From NCBI GenBank assembly GCA_013365365.1, contig JABVXU010000340.1, positions 1-60,098 on the forward strand: 60,098 nucleotides of DNA, read 5' to 3'. Positions 27,267 to 40,208 of the stretch are shown one piece after another (position 1 is the stretch's first letter; every line of letters starts with the position of its first letter). This stretch comes from Cruorifilaria tuberocauda. Lineage: Eukaryota > Nematoda > Chromadorea > Rhabditida > Onchocercidae. The notes beneath the pieces were generated by a model, which saw only the letters and a program-made list of their open reading frames with translations, was not told the DNA's origin and made no database searches. A program made the translations under genes and the position numbers.

Positions 27267-28504
27267 GTAAATTCTTTATTTTTTCTTTTTAAGCATTTTT
27301 ACTACAAAAATCATTTATACTCATTAATTCTAATTGTACGTTTTTTTTTTCTTGATTTAATTTTTTTCAATTTCGTTCGTAGATAAAGAAATGATTATTA
27401 ATCAAAATGGTTAGATCTTGTTTAGTTTATCGATCAATTATATTAGGATAAGCATTCGTTAATATATTTCTGGAATAGTTTTCTCGTTTCCTATGTTTTT
27501 TTGTTTATTTTTTTTCTCTTTTGCTTAAATTATAGTTTTATTTTTTTTCGATTGATAGAGAACTGATAGTAAAATAACTTTGAACCCGCGAATAAAGTAT
27601 ATATTACCATCTGTATTTATCTAACTACTTTTAACTTTAAATAGTACGTTTGATCTCTTTTAGAATTTTTACATAGCCAGTAAATTTCTTTTGTATTTTT
27701 GTCTACAATAACTAATACTATTGAAGATGAAGTTTTGTATTGTTTAATAATTATCAGCTTGATAAGAGGAGCTTTTTATTTTTGAAAGAAAAAGGAGTAA
27801 AAAAGAGAGAAAGAAAGAAATTGTATTATGACGTTAAAATAAATAACAATTTCATTATCATAAATTACTTGATGAAAATATGATGCAATTAATATTTTCT
27901 AAATTATTTCCTTTCATCATACAGCAAAAATGTATTAATGGAAGATTAAGTGCTATACTGAAAGTAATGGATAAATAAATATTGTTATAATGGTTAGGAA
28001 ATTTTTCATTTTTTTTAGCATTTATTGATTACATATATATTAAATTTAGTTCAAAATGAATTATCTTCATTTTATTTTACTTAGTTTATTTGTGGTTTAT
28101 GTTTTTTATTATTTATCGATTATGGGAATGTATTAAATTTATTTCAAAAGTTATCTTCAAGAAATTATCTTTATTTTTTTTTACATATAATTGATTTATG
28201 CTTTATGAATACCTTCGTAAGAATCTTCTTTTTCTTGTTTTTTCTGAAAAAAATTAAGGATGCTTTAATGCTTTTATTTAAACCAGAATATTCTATTTAA
28301 TGAGGAAAAAAAAGAAAAAAAATTTTCGAATGAAGGACTTTTGCGGTATTTTCTGGTAATTTTATTGTTTTTAAAAAAAAACGATGAAATGGTAATTTTC
28401 TATTTTGTTAAAAAAGAGTGTAAAGATTGTTGATATTTTCATGTGTATCTTCTTCTTTCATGTTTTTTCTTTTTTCAAAAATTTTTTGTTTCTCTTAATA
28501 ACTA

Positions 28505-31500
28505 ATGTTTGATGATCAAAATTGCTCAGTCATATCATTCGTTATGGGTAGCATTGCTGCTTGGTGTTACCAGCTTTTCTACTTGATCATAATCATATTG
28601 ATCAATGATTTAGAGTGTAAGAATCGTGTTGAAATTATTAACCGATCATTTCATTCATCTCTTTCATCGTGGCAAAATAATCGTCCTAAACGTTTCGAGA
28701 TAAAAATGGATGAAAATAGTGAAATTGATATCGATTCATCAAAATATCCACTTGCACGAAAAGATGATTCAATTGTGGACGATTTTCATGGTACAAAGGT
28801 AAGGATTAAAATTTTCTAGGATGTGATAACTTTTGATAGTTTCTGTAGATGGAAAATGAGTTTTTGATTAGACTTTGTTTTGAAAGTAATTTCGGATTTA
28901 GTTTATATTCAGTTTCAAAAATTTAGTTTTATTTACTCGGTAAATTCGTTTGTTTTTCTAAATTTCATCTTCAACGTCTACCTTACTGTTTTATTAAGAT
29001 GCCCGCTGAAAGCAATTTATAAGATATTTCGAACTATTTATTGAAATATTATTAAAATGTACAATAATTTTATTTTTTAAGAAGTACTGAATTACCATCT
29101 TCATCTTTTAAATCTAAAACTGGTTTATTGATGTATTGATTCTTTCTGGTTTTCTTTTTCATTTCAACAACGCATTTTAGATCTGGCATTCTGTTAATGA
29201 AATATTTCAGCTTCTCCCTAAAGATAAGCTGAACTTCTGAAATTCTAATTGAAAAGACAAAAGGAAGCTCTTTTTTTCTCTAAAATCCAAAGTGTTCATA
29301 GCTCATAGAGATTGATTGCAGGTAGCAGATCCCTATCGATGGCTAGAAGATCCGGATTTGAATGAGACAAAGGAATTTATTCAACAATTGAATTCAATCT
29401 CTCAGCCATTTATTGCAAGTTCGCCTTACAGAGAAAAGATTCGTAAAAGGTATAAATTCGTTTGGAGAGGAATTTTTCTCTCGGAAGTTAAAAACATACA
29501 ATTTGAACATTTGCATCATATTTAATATAATATGGGTAATTTCAGACTGACAGAACTTTGGGATTATGAAAAATTTGGTTGCACTAGTAAAAGAGGTGAT
29601 TATTACTATTATTACCACAATTCGGGATTGCAAAATCAAAGGTACTTAATTACATTTTGTCGTAATTTTTTAATGTTTTGTAAATTGTAGTACTTATTTT
29701 GAAGTTACTTCTTAATAGATGAAGTTTAGGCAGATTCCATTTGACTAATCTTAGAGAACTCAATGATTTTAACATTGTTCGATGATTTTATGATTGAAAG
29801 TATCACTGATTCAATATGAAAAACATCTTAAATTGTTATATGGTTCATATATTCATTATTTTTCTGATAACCACAATCCAAACAGTTGAAAAAAAGCTTT
29901 GTTTGCTAGGGAAATTGTGATCAAATAAGAGAGTAAGTAAGTCAAGAGTAGTTAACTTCTTTTCTTGCATTATTTTTTTTTCACTTAGTTTTTTTTTTAA
30001 TCTCCATGATTATAAATATTGTTACTGTTTAGTGTTTTGTATCGTCAAAAAACTTTGCTCGGTGAAAGTGAAATATTTCTTGATCCAAACAAATTCTCCG
30101 AAGATGGTACTACCGCTATCCGTATCGAATGTTTCTCTCATGATGGTTCCATATTAGCATATGGTCTATCGGAAAAAGGCAGTGATTGGGTGACATTAAA
30201 GGTGAAATTTCTAAATTTCTTTACAACTTTATTCTATATCAAACTAAGTTGTGTAAAAAATTTAATTTAACTGTATGATAAAATCATTCATTTTGATATT
30301 TGGAAACTGGATAGCAAGATTAGAATTTCTGAAATTAGTTGCTTCATTTTATGCTTTTTTTTTCAGTTTAAAAAAGCTGATGGTACTGATTTGAACGATA
30401 CAGTAGTAGGCGTTAAACACAGTGGTTTAGATTGGTTGATCGATAACAGTGGAGTTTTTTATTCGGTATATGTTCTTATTATTAATCAGTGTAATTTATT
30501 ACTGATTAATATTGAAAGTACTGGAAGTGGAAGTATCTGATTTTTTTTTTCAATTTCAGAAATATCCCGAACATAAAAGTGCGCTGGAAGGATCATCGAC
30601 GGAAAAACACGAATACCATTCATTGTACTTTCACAAACTAGGTACTCCGCAGAGCGATGATGTTTTAGTTGCTGATTTTCGATCTCATCCCGAATATATG
30701 TGGTTTGTATTTTATATATCTGTGTTTATGTGAACGAAGGTTACGTCTATTTATTTGTTAACATTTGTTTTCATAGAACTTTCCTTTTCAGTTGTGAACA
30801 TTTCACTTATTCAGGAGAATAAGCCAATCATTTTTACTTTGGTGTACTATTGTCTGAAGCAAAAGATGGAGTAATATGTAAGGAGTTTACGGGAGTAACT
30901 TTATTTACGCAGAAATGAAATCCTTATAGTAATTTATAGATATCAAATCTCTGATTTATCCGGCTTTCGAATTTTTATTTTATTTCATTTTTAGTACTCT
31001 GCTTTTCTTCTAGTTCTGGTAGCGTAACAGAAGATGGTCGTTATTTGATAGTGCATGTTAGTCGAGGTTGTGATCCGTACAACATGCTTTACTATTACGA
31101 TATTCAGGAAGCGCAGCAAAAAATTACGGATAAACTACCCTTGAAACCACTGTTCGATAAATTGGACGCAAAATATGAAGTAAGTTTCTTTTAGTTAATT
31201 TTTGATAAATGATAATGGCGATTTCAGTTTTCTGATAATCTCTATATCTTCGATATCTTCAACAGTGTTGTAAGGTGTTTAAAAAATTGCAATCGGCTAA
31301 TCATCAGTTAGCCATCAATAGATTACTCGTAACATTTGGTTCAATACGTGTATTCATTGCCTATATCCAATACGTTCAATACGTAGCATCCATTCGTATA
31401 ATTTCTCAAGTTCAATAACAATTTAAAATAAGACCGAAATATATTTAAATACATATTAGAATTGCTGAATCAATTATTCTTCCAGCTGATTGATAATGAC

Positions 31501-34500
31501 GGTGATATAGCTTTAATTCTAACGAATTACGATGCACCTTTGTTCAAACTGATAAGAGTGAACATGTCAACAGCTAATGAAGGACCTTCTGAATGGGAAA
31601 CAGTAATTCCAGAAGACAAAAAGAATAATCTAGAATGGGTGGCAAATGTTGGTGGAGATCGTTTGCTGGTTTCATATATAGAGGATGTTAAGGTATCGTG
31701 AAGCTTCTTCATGGTACTATTTGAATAATCTTAGTTATCGTTTTTTTTAGTGTTTGTTTCATTTGTATTGAAAAAGTTTTTGCAATAATTATTTAGAGCC
31801 TGTGAAAATTTTGAAATTTACTTTCAAATAGCAGAATCTATAATTTGTTTTTTTTTACAAAAATGCTAGCGATCTAATTAGAATAACAGCAGCAGTTGTT
31901 GCAGAATAAACTTTATGTGTATTCTCCAAAAAAGGGCCAGAGATTGTATGAAATACCACTGGAAATAGGAACAATATCAGGATGTTTTGGTCGTAAAGAT
32001 CAAACAGAGATATTTTTGCGATTTGATTCATTTCTTACGCCAGGTATTATATACTATGCTGATTTCAAGGGTACAGAACCATCAGATCAAATCAAATTAA
32101 AGGTTGGATATTCTTATTTTTTTAAATGATTTTGCATCTTCAAAAATGCAAGGTTCTATAGTGCAACTTGTTTCCCAACGTTTCCGCTACTTTTTCCGCT
32201 ACAATCACATTCTATCTCCCAAAAGACCACATAGCTTTTACCTATACCTATTTTTCTATTAAGTTTAGTGCTAGTTTGAATTCTTCATATATACTTTTTA
32301 TCATTCCATCACTGTTACACCACAATTTCAAGTCGCTGATAAGGTAGATTTTGTATTTAATGGAAATATACATATTTTTTTAAATAAAATCTTTTACAAA
32401 ATATGAAAGTTTTTAGGAGATTCGAAGAATCACCGTGAAAGGTATAAATACAAGCAAATTCACCGTAAAACAAGTTTTCTGCGAAAGCAAAGATAGGACA
32501 AAGGTGAGTTTATGATTTTGAATAAACATAAATTAAAATAGGATCATGAAAACGTTGATTTGAAGAACGATAGGAACAGAATTATCACAGTGGGAATCAT
32601 GCACAACGATTCTGAATATTCAGGTGATGATAACAGTAATTGTGGAAGATATATTTATATTTGAACAATGGTTGAAAGATGATAAGGACCTATCAGAAAT
32701 AGTATCTGAAATAAGCAGCGAAACCATTCATTTCAAAGCTTTCAGGTGCCTTTGTACATCATTCACAACAAAAATATGAAACTGGATGGGAATGCTCCGA
32801 CTTTGCTTGGTGGATATGGTGGATTTAACATTGCTGAAATGCCATTTTTTTCCGTTTCTCATATCTTGTTTCTCGATAACTTCAACGGTGTCTTTGCACT
32901 GGCTAATTTACGTGGTGGAGGGTAAATTTAATTTCAAATCCACTTAACGCATTGCATTTTTATATTAATTGCTTAGCATTTTACATTATTTAGTCAGTTA
33001 TTTGTGTTATTTAAATCATTAAGATTAATTAGTAGTTATCATTTTCGAATTACGTTGGTTGAGATGTTTTTAGCCTAGTATTGAATATTTTCAAGTTCAT
33101 ATTGAGTGAAATAAATAAAAGATATATTTCATATTGTCGCATGCAATTTTTGGAGTTTTCTGTTCTTGAGATTTTGTAGATCCTGCGGTATACTGCTGAG
33201 CTTTTCAGTGAATATGGTGAAAAGTGGCATGAAGGTGGAATGCGAGAACGAAAACAAAATGTTTTCGATGATTTTATAGCTGCCGCTGAATATCTTGTCA
33301 AAAATAATTACACGTCACCGATGAAGTTGGAGTTGATTCATAAGATTTCATTTTTTACATTGTTATATGTAGTTATCAAGAAGTTATGAAAAAACAATGG
33401 GATCATTAGTATCTTTTGAAAAAAAAGGAGTTATATTAGTTCTTAAAAAGTTTAGAAGCTTTTCGCGCTTCGGTTGTAATGTGATTAGTTAGAAACTTTT
33501 TTACAGTTTTGTGAAATGGGTTTATTAACTCTAGCATTATTTTGAAGTTTCTGAAACTTTATTTCAGATTAGCTATATCCGGTGGTTCAAATGGTGGTTT
33601 ATTAGTTGCTGCGGTTTCGCAGCAGCGTCCAGATCTTTTTGGCGCTGTAGTGAATCAAGTTGGGTGTGTTAATCTTTTTAAAATAATCTTAAACTTGATA
33701 TACTTTGACGAATGGAATATGTTATTCACGTAATTTTAGGTTAAAATTGATGAAATGAATTACTGAGCAAGAAAGTAGATATTATTTATTCTGTTATGCA
33801 TAAAAGAAGTGAGAAGTAAATGCTCGTGGTGAAAATTTTAATGCATTCTTTGAAGAAAAGATTAAAGTATAAGAGACAAACAATTAATGATAGGATAGTT
33901 AATGGAGAGGAAAGCCTTTAAAAAAATTTAAACTTTATAAATTGTGTTGTTATTATCCTTACTTTTATTGTTATCATACAAAAGTTTTTTTTTCAGTGTA
34001 CTTGACATGTTGCGCTATCATAAATTCACTATTGGTAATGCATGGATGCCGGAATATGGTGATCCTGATAATGCATCTGATTTTGAATTCATTTACAAGT
34101 ACATTGCTTTAGTTTCTTTCATTTTCTACCTAACACCTCTTTCTAAAGTCTTTCCTATTCAACTTCTACTTCTTTCTGATTTCAGGCTTAATATAACCTA
34201 ATTTAAAACTAAATAATGAAAAAAAACCCTATTTCTATCCTGACTTATCTTTAAAACATGCGAAAGTTCTATTTACTTTACCTTAAATTCCCCAGCTAAA
34301 GTTAGTCGTTAATTTTTCTAATATTAACGAAATCATTTGAATGCATATATGAACTTTTCCTTTCAAGAATCTAGATTCTATTCTTGTATAAGTTTCCTAC
34401 ATTATAATTCTTCTAGCACAGAAATACAAGTTTTGTTCATATTTAATTTCTAGATATTCTCCACTTCATAATATCGAGATTCCGAATAAAGGTTATCAGT

Positions 34501-35049
34501 GGCCATCGACATTGCTTACAACAGCTGATCACGATGATCGTGTAGTGCCTTCACATTCTCTAAAATATATGGCCCGCTTGTACGAAGCTGCTCAATCAGC
34601 AAATAGTTTCCAGAAAAATCCGCTAATTATTCGAGTAGATGTGAAAGCTGGTCATGGTGCTGGCAAACCTACTAGCAAACTTGTATGTTCTTTCCCATTA
34701 TTTTCAACATCGAGTTCATTAAAACTTACCAAATTGGTTTTCAATAAATAACGCTTAATGTAACTCATATATATATATATATATATATATATCATACTTT
34801 GAATAAAAGATATCTCAACTTTCTCGAATTACATCCATATTTTTTAATGTAATATTTCCAAATCGGAAAAAGTTCAAACAGTGAAGATCATCGAAAGCAA
34901 ACGATAATCTCGCATTATTGTAGCAGCAAAAACTTTTTTAAATTTTCTTAGAATTAAAATTTTGTTTTCGATTTCAGATTGATGAAAAAGTGGATGTGTT
35001 TTGTTTTCTGCAAAGAGTGTTAGATCTGAAATGGTATGAAAGCGAATGA
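28505..35049 (+). CDS. PREP: Prolyl oligopeptidase (peptidase family S9A)
   Basis: Serine peptidase that cuts short peptides after proline; the family is normally cytosolic. Exons: 28505-28798, 29322-29449, 29546-29641, 30033-30201, 30367-30465, 30560-30702, 31014-31179, 31486-31692, 31905-32102, 32417-32503, 32746-32921, 33209-33325, 33568-33663, 33997-34098, 34454-34682, 34978-35049. All phases join (792 residues from the first ATG). The N-terminal DPYRWLEDP is diagnostic, a beta-propeller follows, then the hydrolase fold. Catalytic Ser is in GGSNGG (residue 634), Asp in ADHDDRVVP (720) and His in GHGAGKP (760); the spacing matches the family. The start is uncertain. ATG 28706 gives 725 residues, close to the usual 710; ATG 28505 or 28541 adds a hydrophobic segment ([10 protein letters not shown]) that could anchor it in a membrane; a 5' exon near 27147 is also possible. 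Confidence 0.95.
34767..34792. repeat. (AT)n microsatellite in oligopeptidase intron
   Basis: A pure AT dinucleotide run in the last intron of the oligopeptidase gene. Similar runs lie at about 40757-40773, 53181-53199 and 53272-53295. Confidence 0.9.
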
Positions 35050-37845
35050 AAATGGGATTTTCATGTAATAACTACTTCCAGGTTTTCGAATTAATTTATA
35101 TGATTTTTCATCCTGTACCTCGTTTTCACACTTTGAAGTTTTACCAATTTTTTTATGACTGATTAATGATAGACATGAGAACTTTCAGACTTTCTTTCTT
35201 TAATAATTGCTTTTCCCGAATTATTTTTTTGTCTTGTAATCTTTTCAACGGAATCTTTTTAGATCATTTATAAATGAATAAGTTCTGTTTCAGTACTCGT
35301 GAACTGCATTTTGGTATTTTTATCATTGTAAATTTCAAATTAGATAAATGATCTGGAATTTCATTTTTTTTTTTTAATTTACGTTATAATGACTGGGAGT
35401 AATAAATTATATGATAAATATATGATGTTGAGCGACTTTATATAACTGAAAACGATAAAATTTCTGGAAATTTCGTTATTTGGAAGCTTTGTAATCGGAA
35501 AATTAGTATATAGCTAATGCGATGTTGCACATCGATGCGATTAAGATTTATTAGTTCTAATTCAAATTAGCATCATTCAGTCAATTTCATATTTAATACT
35601 GCAATTCAAACACATTTAGTAATAAAATATTTTTTCATCTGATACTGCAAACATGACAAATAGAAGTATTCGAAAATATTTTCCGGAATATAACAATCAT
35701 TTTACTGTAAGATCAAACTAAGCACTAAATTAATTTCAGCAGTATTAAATGCGAACGAAGTAATACAATAATCGACAGTTGAGAGAAAAATCTGATAAAC
35801 AAATTGATAACTGATAAAAAGTTAATCTATAAAGGATAAACTCTCTAGCAAGATTACCTGAATTAAAACAATGATAACTGTATCTTTATGAAAACTAACC
35901 GGAATAAATCATGGAGTTATAAACATATAAATTCTTAGATCTATTATTTCATAATATTGTCGAAGAAAAGAGTAAATTTCAGCATTGTAAAATATGTGGA
36001 AGAGATTATTCTGAGGATTACAGTACTTAAGAAAAGAATTTAACACTTTTGTAACACTTCAAGAAGAAATTGTACAACCATACAATAAATAAGATCTGCC
36101 TTGTACCGTATCGTATGTTTACCGGGAAAATTTTGCTGTTGTACAATCCTCTATAATACATTAATAATTTAATTAAAGTTAAAGTTCAAATTATATCTTA
36201 TACTTTTACTATCTTTATCCTTAGTATAATTTAGAAAAGAAAGGATTTGAAATTTTCTAATCGATAAATCTAACTGAACCCTTCTACGAAGAGACTGTTA
36301 GGAATAAAGATGATAAAGTATAAGATATAATGTGGGCGTGGAAAGATTTTGGGGAGTAAAAAGAAAGGTAAAAAGTGAAGTTAGAAATTTTGCATATAAC
36401 ATCGGATGAGCTTCACTCTAGCTTTCTACCTACAATAAAGTAACAGAGAGTCCGAAAAATTGTAAATCTCACGTACGACGAGTCTGCACTCTTCATTTCC
36501 ACCTTACAATATAGTAAAAACCACTCCCAACAATATGCAAATTTCACGTTCGATGTGTCTTAACTTCTCAGCTTCTCCTTACCACTCAGTCATTTCTTCA
36601 TATTTGGCGACGAGAGGTGGTCGGGTGAGCTGGCTGGCTGATAAGGTAAGATGAGATTTACTACGTAAATGGGAAAGCGTTTTTCGGGGTATTTCGTAAT
36701 TCATACCGGGAGTTCGTGTATTAGAAATGGATAGCGAAGGTGTGAAATGAATTTAAATGGATTTAAAAATGAATTGAGAGATGAATTCGAGGATATGAGG
36801 AAGAAGAAGAAGAAGGATTCAAGGAATAGTCGAAAGTGAGATTGATCGACGGGGAAATCTTATTGATTTTCAACTTATGAGAGGTTGAATCGAAGATGTA
36901 TTTGGGAGATTTTCGAGAATGTTTAAAGACGAGAATTGCGGGAATGGATCTTGAGAAAGAAGAATTCAAGAATTGGATTGGAAGAGTGATTTGAGTGAGG
37001 TTGGCAATGAAAAGATATTAGGAAATGAGACACGGGAGAAGATTGAAAAGCATTCCGGACATTCCGGATTGAAAAAGTATTGACTAGTAACAAGGCTGAA
37101 AGCGAGAAAAGGATTGAGGAAATGGTTTAAGGAAGTTTATCGGGAAAAAGATTTGGAAGATGAATGAATGATGAAGGAAGAGATCGACAGTAAAGAGAAT
37201 TCCGGAAACGGAATAGGGGAAAGATTCTTGAAACGGAATATTGTTATTTAATCAATTTAATGATAGTTACAGCTTGAGCCGTCTTGCTTACTTTCAGCCT
37301 GCGATTATGTTGAGTATATTATTTATGCAAAAAAAAATAATTTATGCAAAAAAAATTGTAACATGTAGAATGAGTGAGATAACACTTACAGTTGTACTTC
37401 AATTTAACTCTCGCTTGAAATTTCCCGTTCAATAGCACCTTTTATACTAATACTGAATTGCTTAGAAATTAGAGCAAAAGTTTTTTCACTACTTTTTATT
37501 GTGTCTCAGTTAGTTGTAACTTTTTTAAAGAGTTTAGTGTTAATCAAAGAAATCAATTTAAAGTATAATTACAAAGTATAAAAAAAGTCAAAGTATAATT
37601 AATACTGAATGATTTTGAAGTATGTATTAATTTAATTTGAAAATTTAAAAAAGAAGCATATTTAGTTAATTTTAAGAGCTGATTAATTTAGACTAATTAA
37701 TTTAGCTTTAGCTAAATTAATATAGAATTTTAATTCTAAATTTTTTCTTTTTTCTCTATTCTTTCCTGCATTCTGTATCCTTTTTTTTTTCTCTATTGTA
37801 TTCTTTCAAATCAACAATCGAATCAGAATTCTCACGTAGAACAAA
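35050..37845. other. Spacer between oligopeptidase and coiled-coil genes
   Basis: No gene found. It includes the oligopeptidase 3' UTR, a diverged 74-bp tandem repeat (36422-36570), and a purine-rich stretch of about 500 bp (36700-37230) in which the plus strand is dominated by A and G. Short frames there are broken by stops in all phases. Confidence 0.5.
36422..36590. repeat. Diverged tandem repeat, about 74-bp unit
   Basis: Copies start near 36422 and 36496, with a partial third at about 36571. Shared order: cttt-cta/cca-cct, acaata-agta, tcc or ccc, aa-tgcaaat or tgtaaat, tcacgt-cga, tct, and cttc or cttctca. Confidence 0.55.
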
Positions 37846-40177
37846 ATGCTTCGTGAACTTTTTCATGAATTTACTTTAGAAATTTATAGAAGAGTAAATA
37901 ATGATGATAATTTTAGACAAAATTTGTCAAGAATTATGCAAATGGAAGAGAATACAAAAATGGAACGTTGCAAAGAAGAGAGTGCAAAAATGGAACGTTG
38001 CAAAGAACAAGTACTGGAATATCGTACAATTTTACATTGTATGAAATCATTACGTAAAGCAGAAGATATGAAACATCGTTCAAAGCATAGAGTAATGAAG
38101 GAGAAATGTCAAAGATACAAGGAAGAAATCGCGGAAGAACGAGTAAGTTAAAATTTTAGTAAAAATGATAATTTAAATATGAAACTTTTTTTTTAATTTT
38201 AATTCTTAATACATTTTTTAAATTTCAATCTTAATCTTAATTTAAATTATAAAAAGAAGTATACAAAGGAAAAAAAGATATAATTAATTAATTATAGTAT
38301 TTAGTTTTCTAGAATATATTGAATAATAATCTTTAAAAGAATTTAAATTATAAAGCATTAAATTGCAATTTACGAATATAATAGTTAACAATTGATTATA
38401 CGGTATTACATTGGAAAGTTTCAATTCAAAGTCAAAGATAACAATTGTTTATTTTACATTTGAATTAAATACTAAGACAATATCAATCTCTCTAATATGA
38501 ATATTACATATCAACGATGATTATTTAGTCATCATTTTTCTAGTTAAGTAATAATTGGAGAAATTCTGGAAGTTTGCTTGAGATTTTTGAGAATATGAAT
38601 ATTCAATAATAACAATTTTTTGATGCCTTACCTCGGGTACCGATAAATTCCTAATATATAATTTCATCATCTATGAATTTAACATTTTCTTTTTAAGTAA
38701 GTTACATTCGAATGGTGATAGGTAACGATGAAATATGAGAAATTATATAAAACGGTTTTTAATCATGAAATCTGCTAGCTAACGACAGCATTAAACTTTC
38801 TTAATCTTACAACAAATTATGAATTGCTGAAAAGAACTGAAATACTAGGGGTTTCCGGACAATAATGATCCACGAGAATAACATAACTGATAATAGTTGG
38901 AAAAAAAGAAATGAAATATAGAAATTCTGTGAACATTCCATTCAATCATAGGATCCAAGTTTTTGGAATAAATATTAATTACAGTTTTACTATCGTTTAC
39001 TAATATTTTACTATTTTTTTTCCAATTTCAAAGAATTGATTCATGACTCATAGATACAGATAAGCGTATCATTTATATTTTCATTGTACTCTTTGCATAT
39101 TTCAGAGATTAAAAGCTATGATTCAAGAAAGCTTAAACCTATTAGAGCAACAGCTTAATAATTCCACTCAACAATTAATTTGCATGCAAACGGAAAATGA
39201 AAATGAACGAAAAAATATGACTAACTTACAAGAACTTTTTGAGCGTACAAAGGAATTATTGATTCAGACTCAAAAACAACTTACAAATAAGAATCATTTC
39301 TTAAATTGTACAACAAAGAATGCTTTACGTGCTAAACGTATTGCTGAAAAAAAGCGTCAAGAAGCACAGATGAAATATGAGATGGAAGTTAAACGTTCGA
39401 ATGAATTAGAAGAGGAACTGAAGATGCTAAAATCGGTAATTCAACAACTAAAATTGGAATTAGAGCAGAAGGAACGAACGAATAACGATTCGAAAATACG
39501 TTTAGCGATATATGGCGAAACAGCAGCTTTAGCATGTCGACAAATGAATGAAGCGGAAAAAAAAACTATTGAACTTACAAACGAAAAGACGAAGTTACAT
39601 TCACAATTTGGAACTGTACATATGAAATTAGCTGATTCCAATAGGATTCACAACGAAATCGAAAGTGAAATTACTCGTATTAAATCAGAGAGTGAGCAAT
39701 ATCAGAAAGAACTGAATGATTTAAGACGAAGAATTGAGATTGAAATGTTGAAATTAGTTCAAGCAGTTCGACAAAATAATCTTCATCTCGTACAGAAGGG
39801 AACTTTGATCAATTGTTTAACTTTTGAAAATTCAGAAATGAGGAGCAGAAGTGAAACGCTGATGGAGATTCAAAAAGTAATGGAACAGAAGATCCGCTAT
39901 ACGGATCAATTGATTAATTTGCAACATCAAGAATTGGAAATGTATGAAGTAAATAGACAAATTCAAGATCGTACAAATAATTCATCGAAAACGAACTGTA
40001 AATCGGTTGGAAATCAGACTGTAACGCCAGAGTACAAGAGTGAGCAATTTCAACATTTCCAACAAATTCTTCATCAGCAAATTTGTAGTATTATCGCGCT
40101 CCGGAATCAATTTACCTATGCACTTGGAAATATGGATGTAAGTAATTTATTTTTCTTTCTTTCTCTTCACCTCTCTC

Positions 40178-40208
<31 letters not shown>

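Noticed and set aside
39441..39641. Minus-strand frame inside the coiled-coil exon
   Set aside because: Antisense shadow of the long exon.
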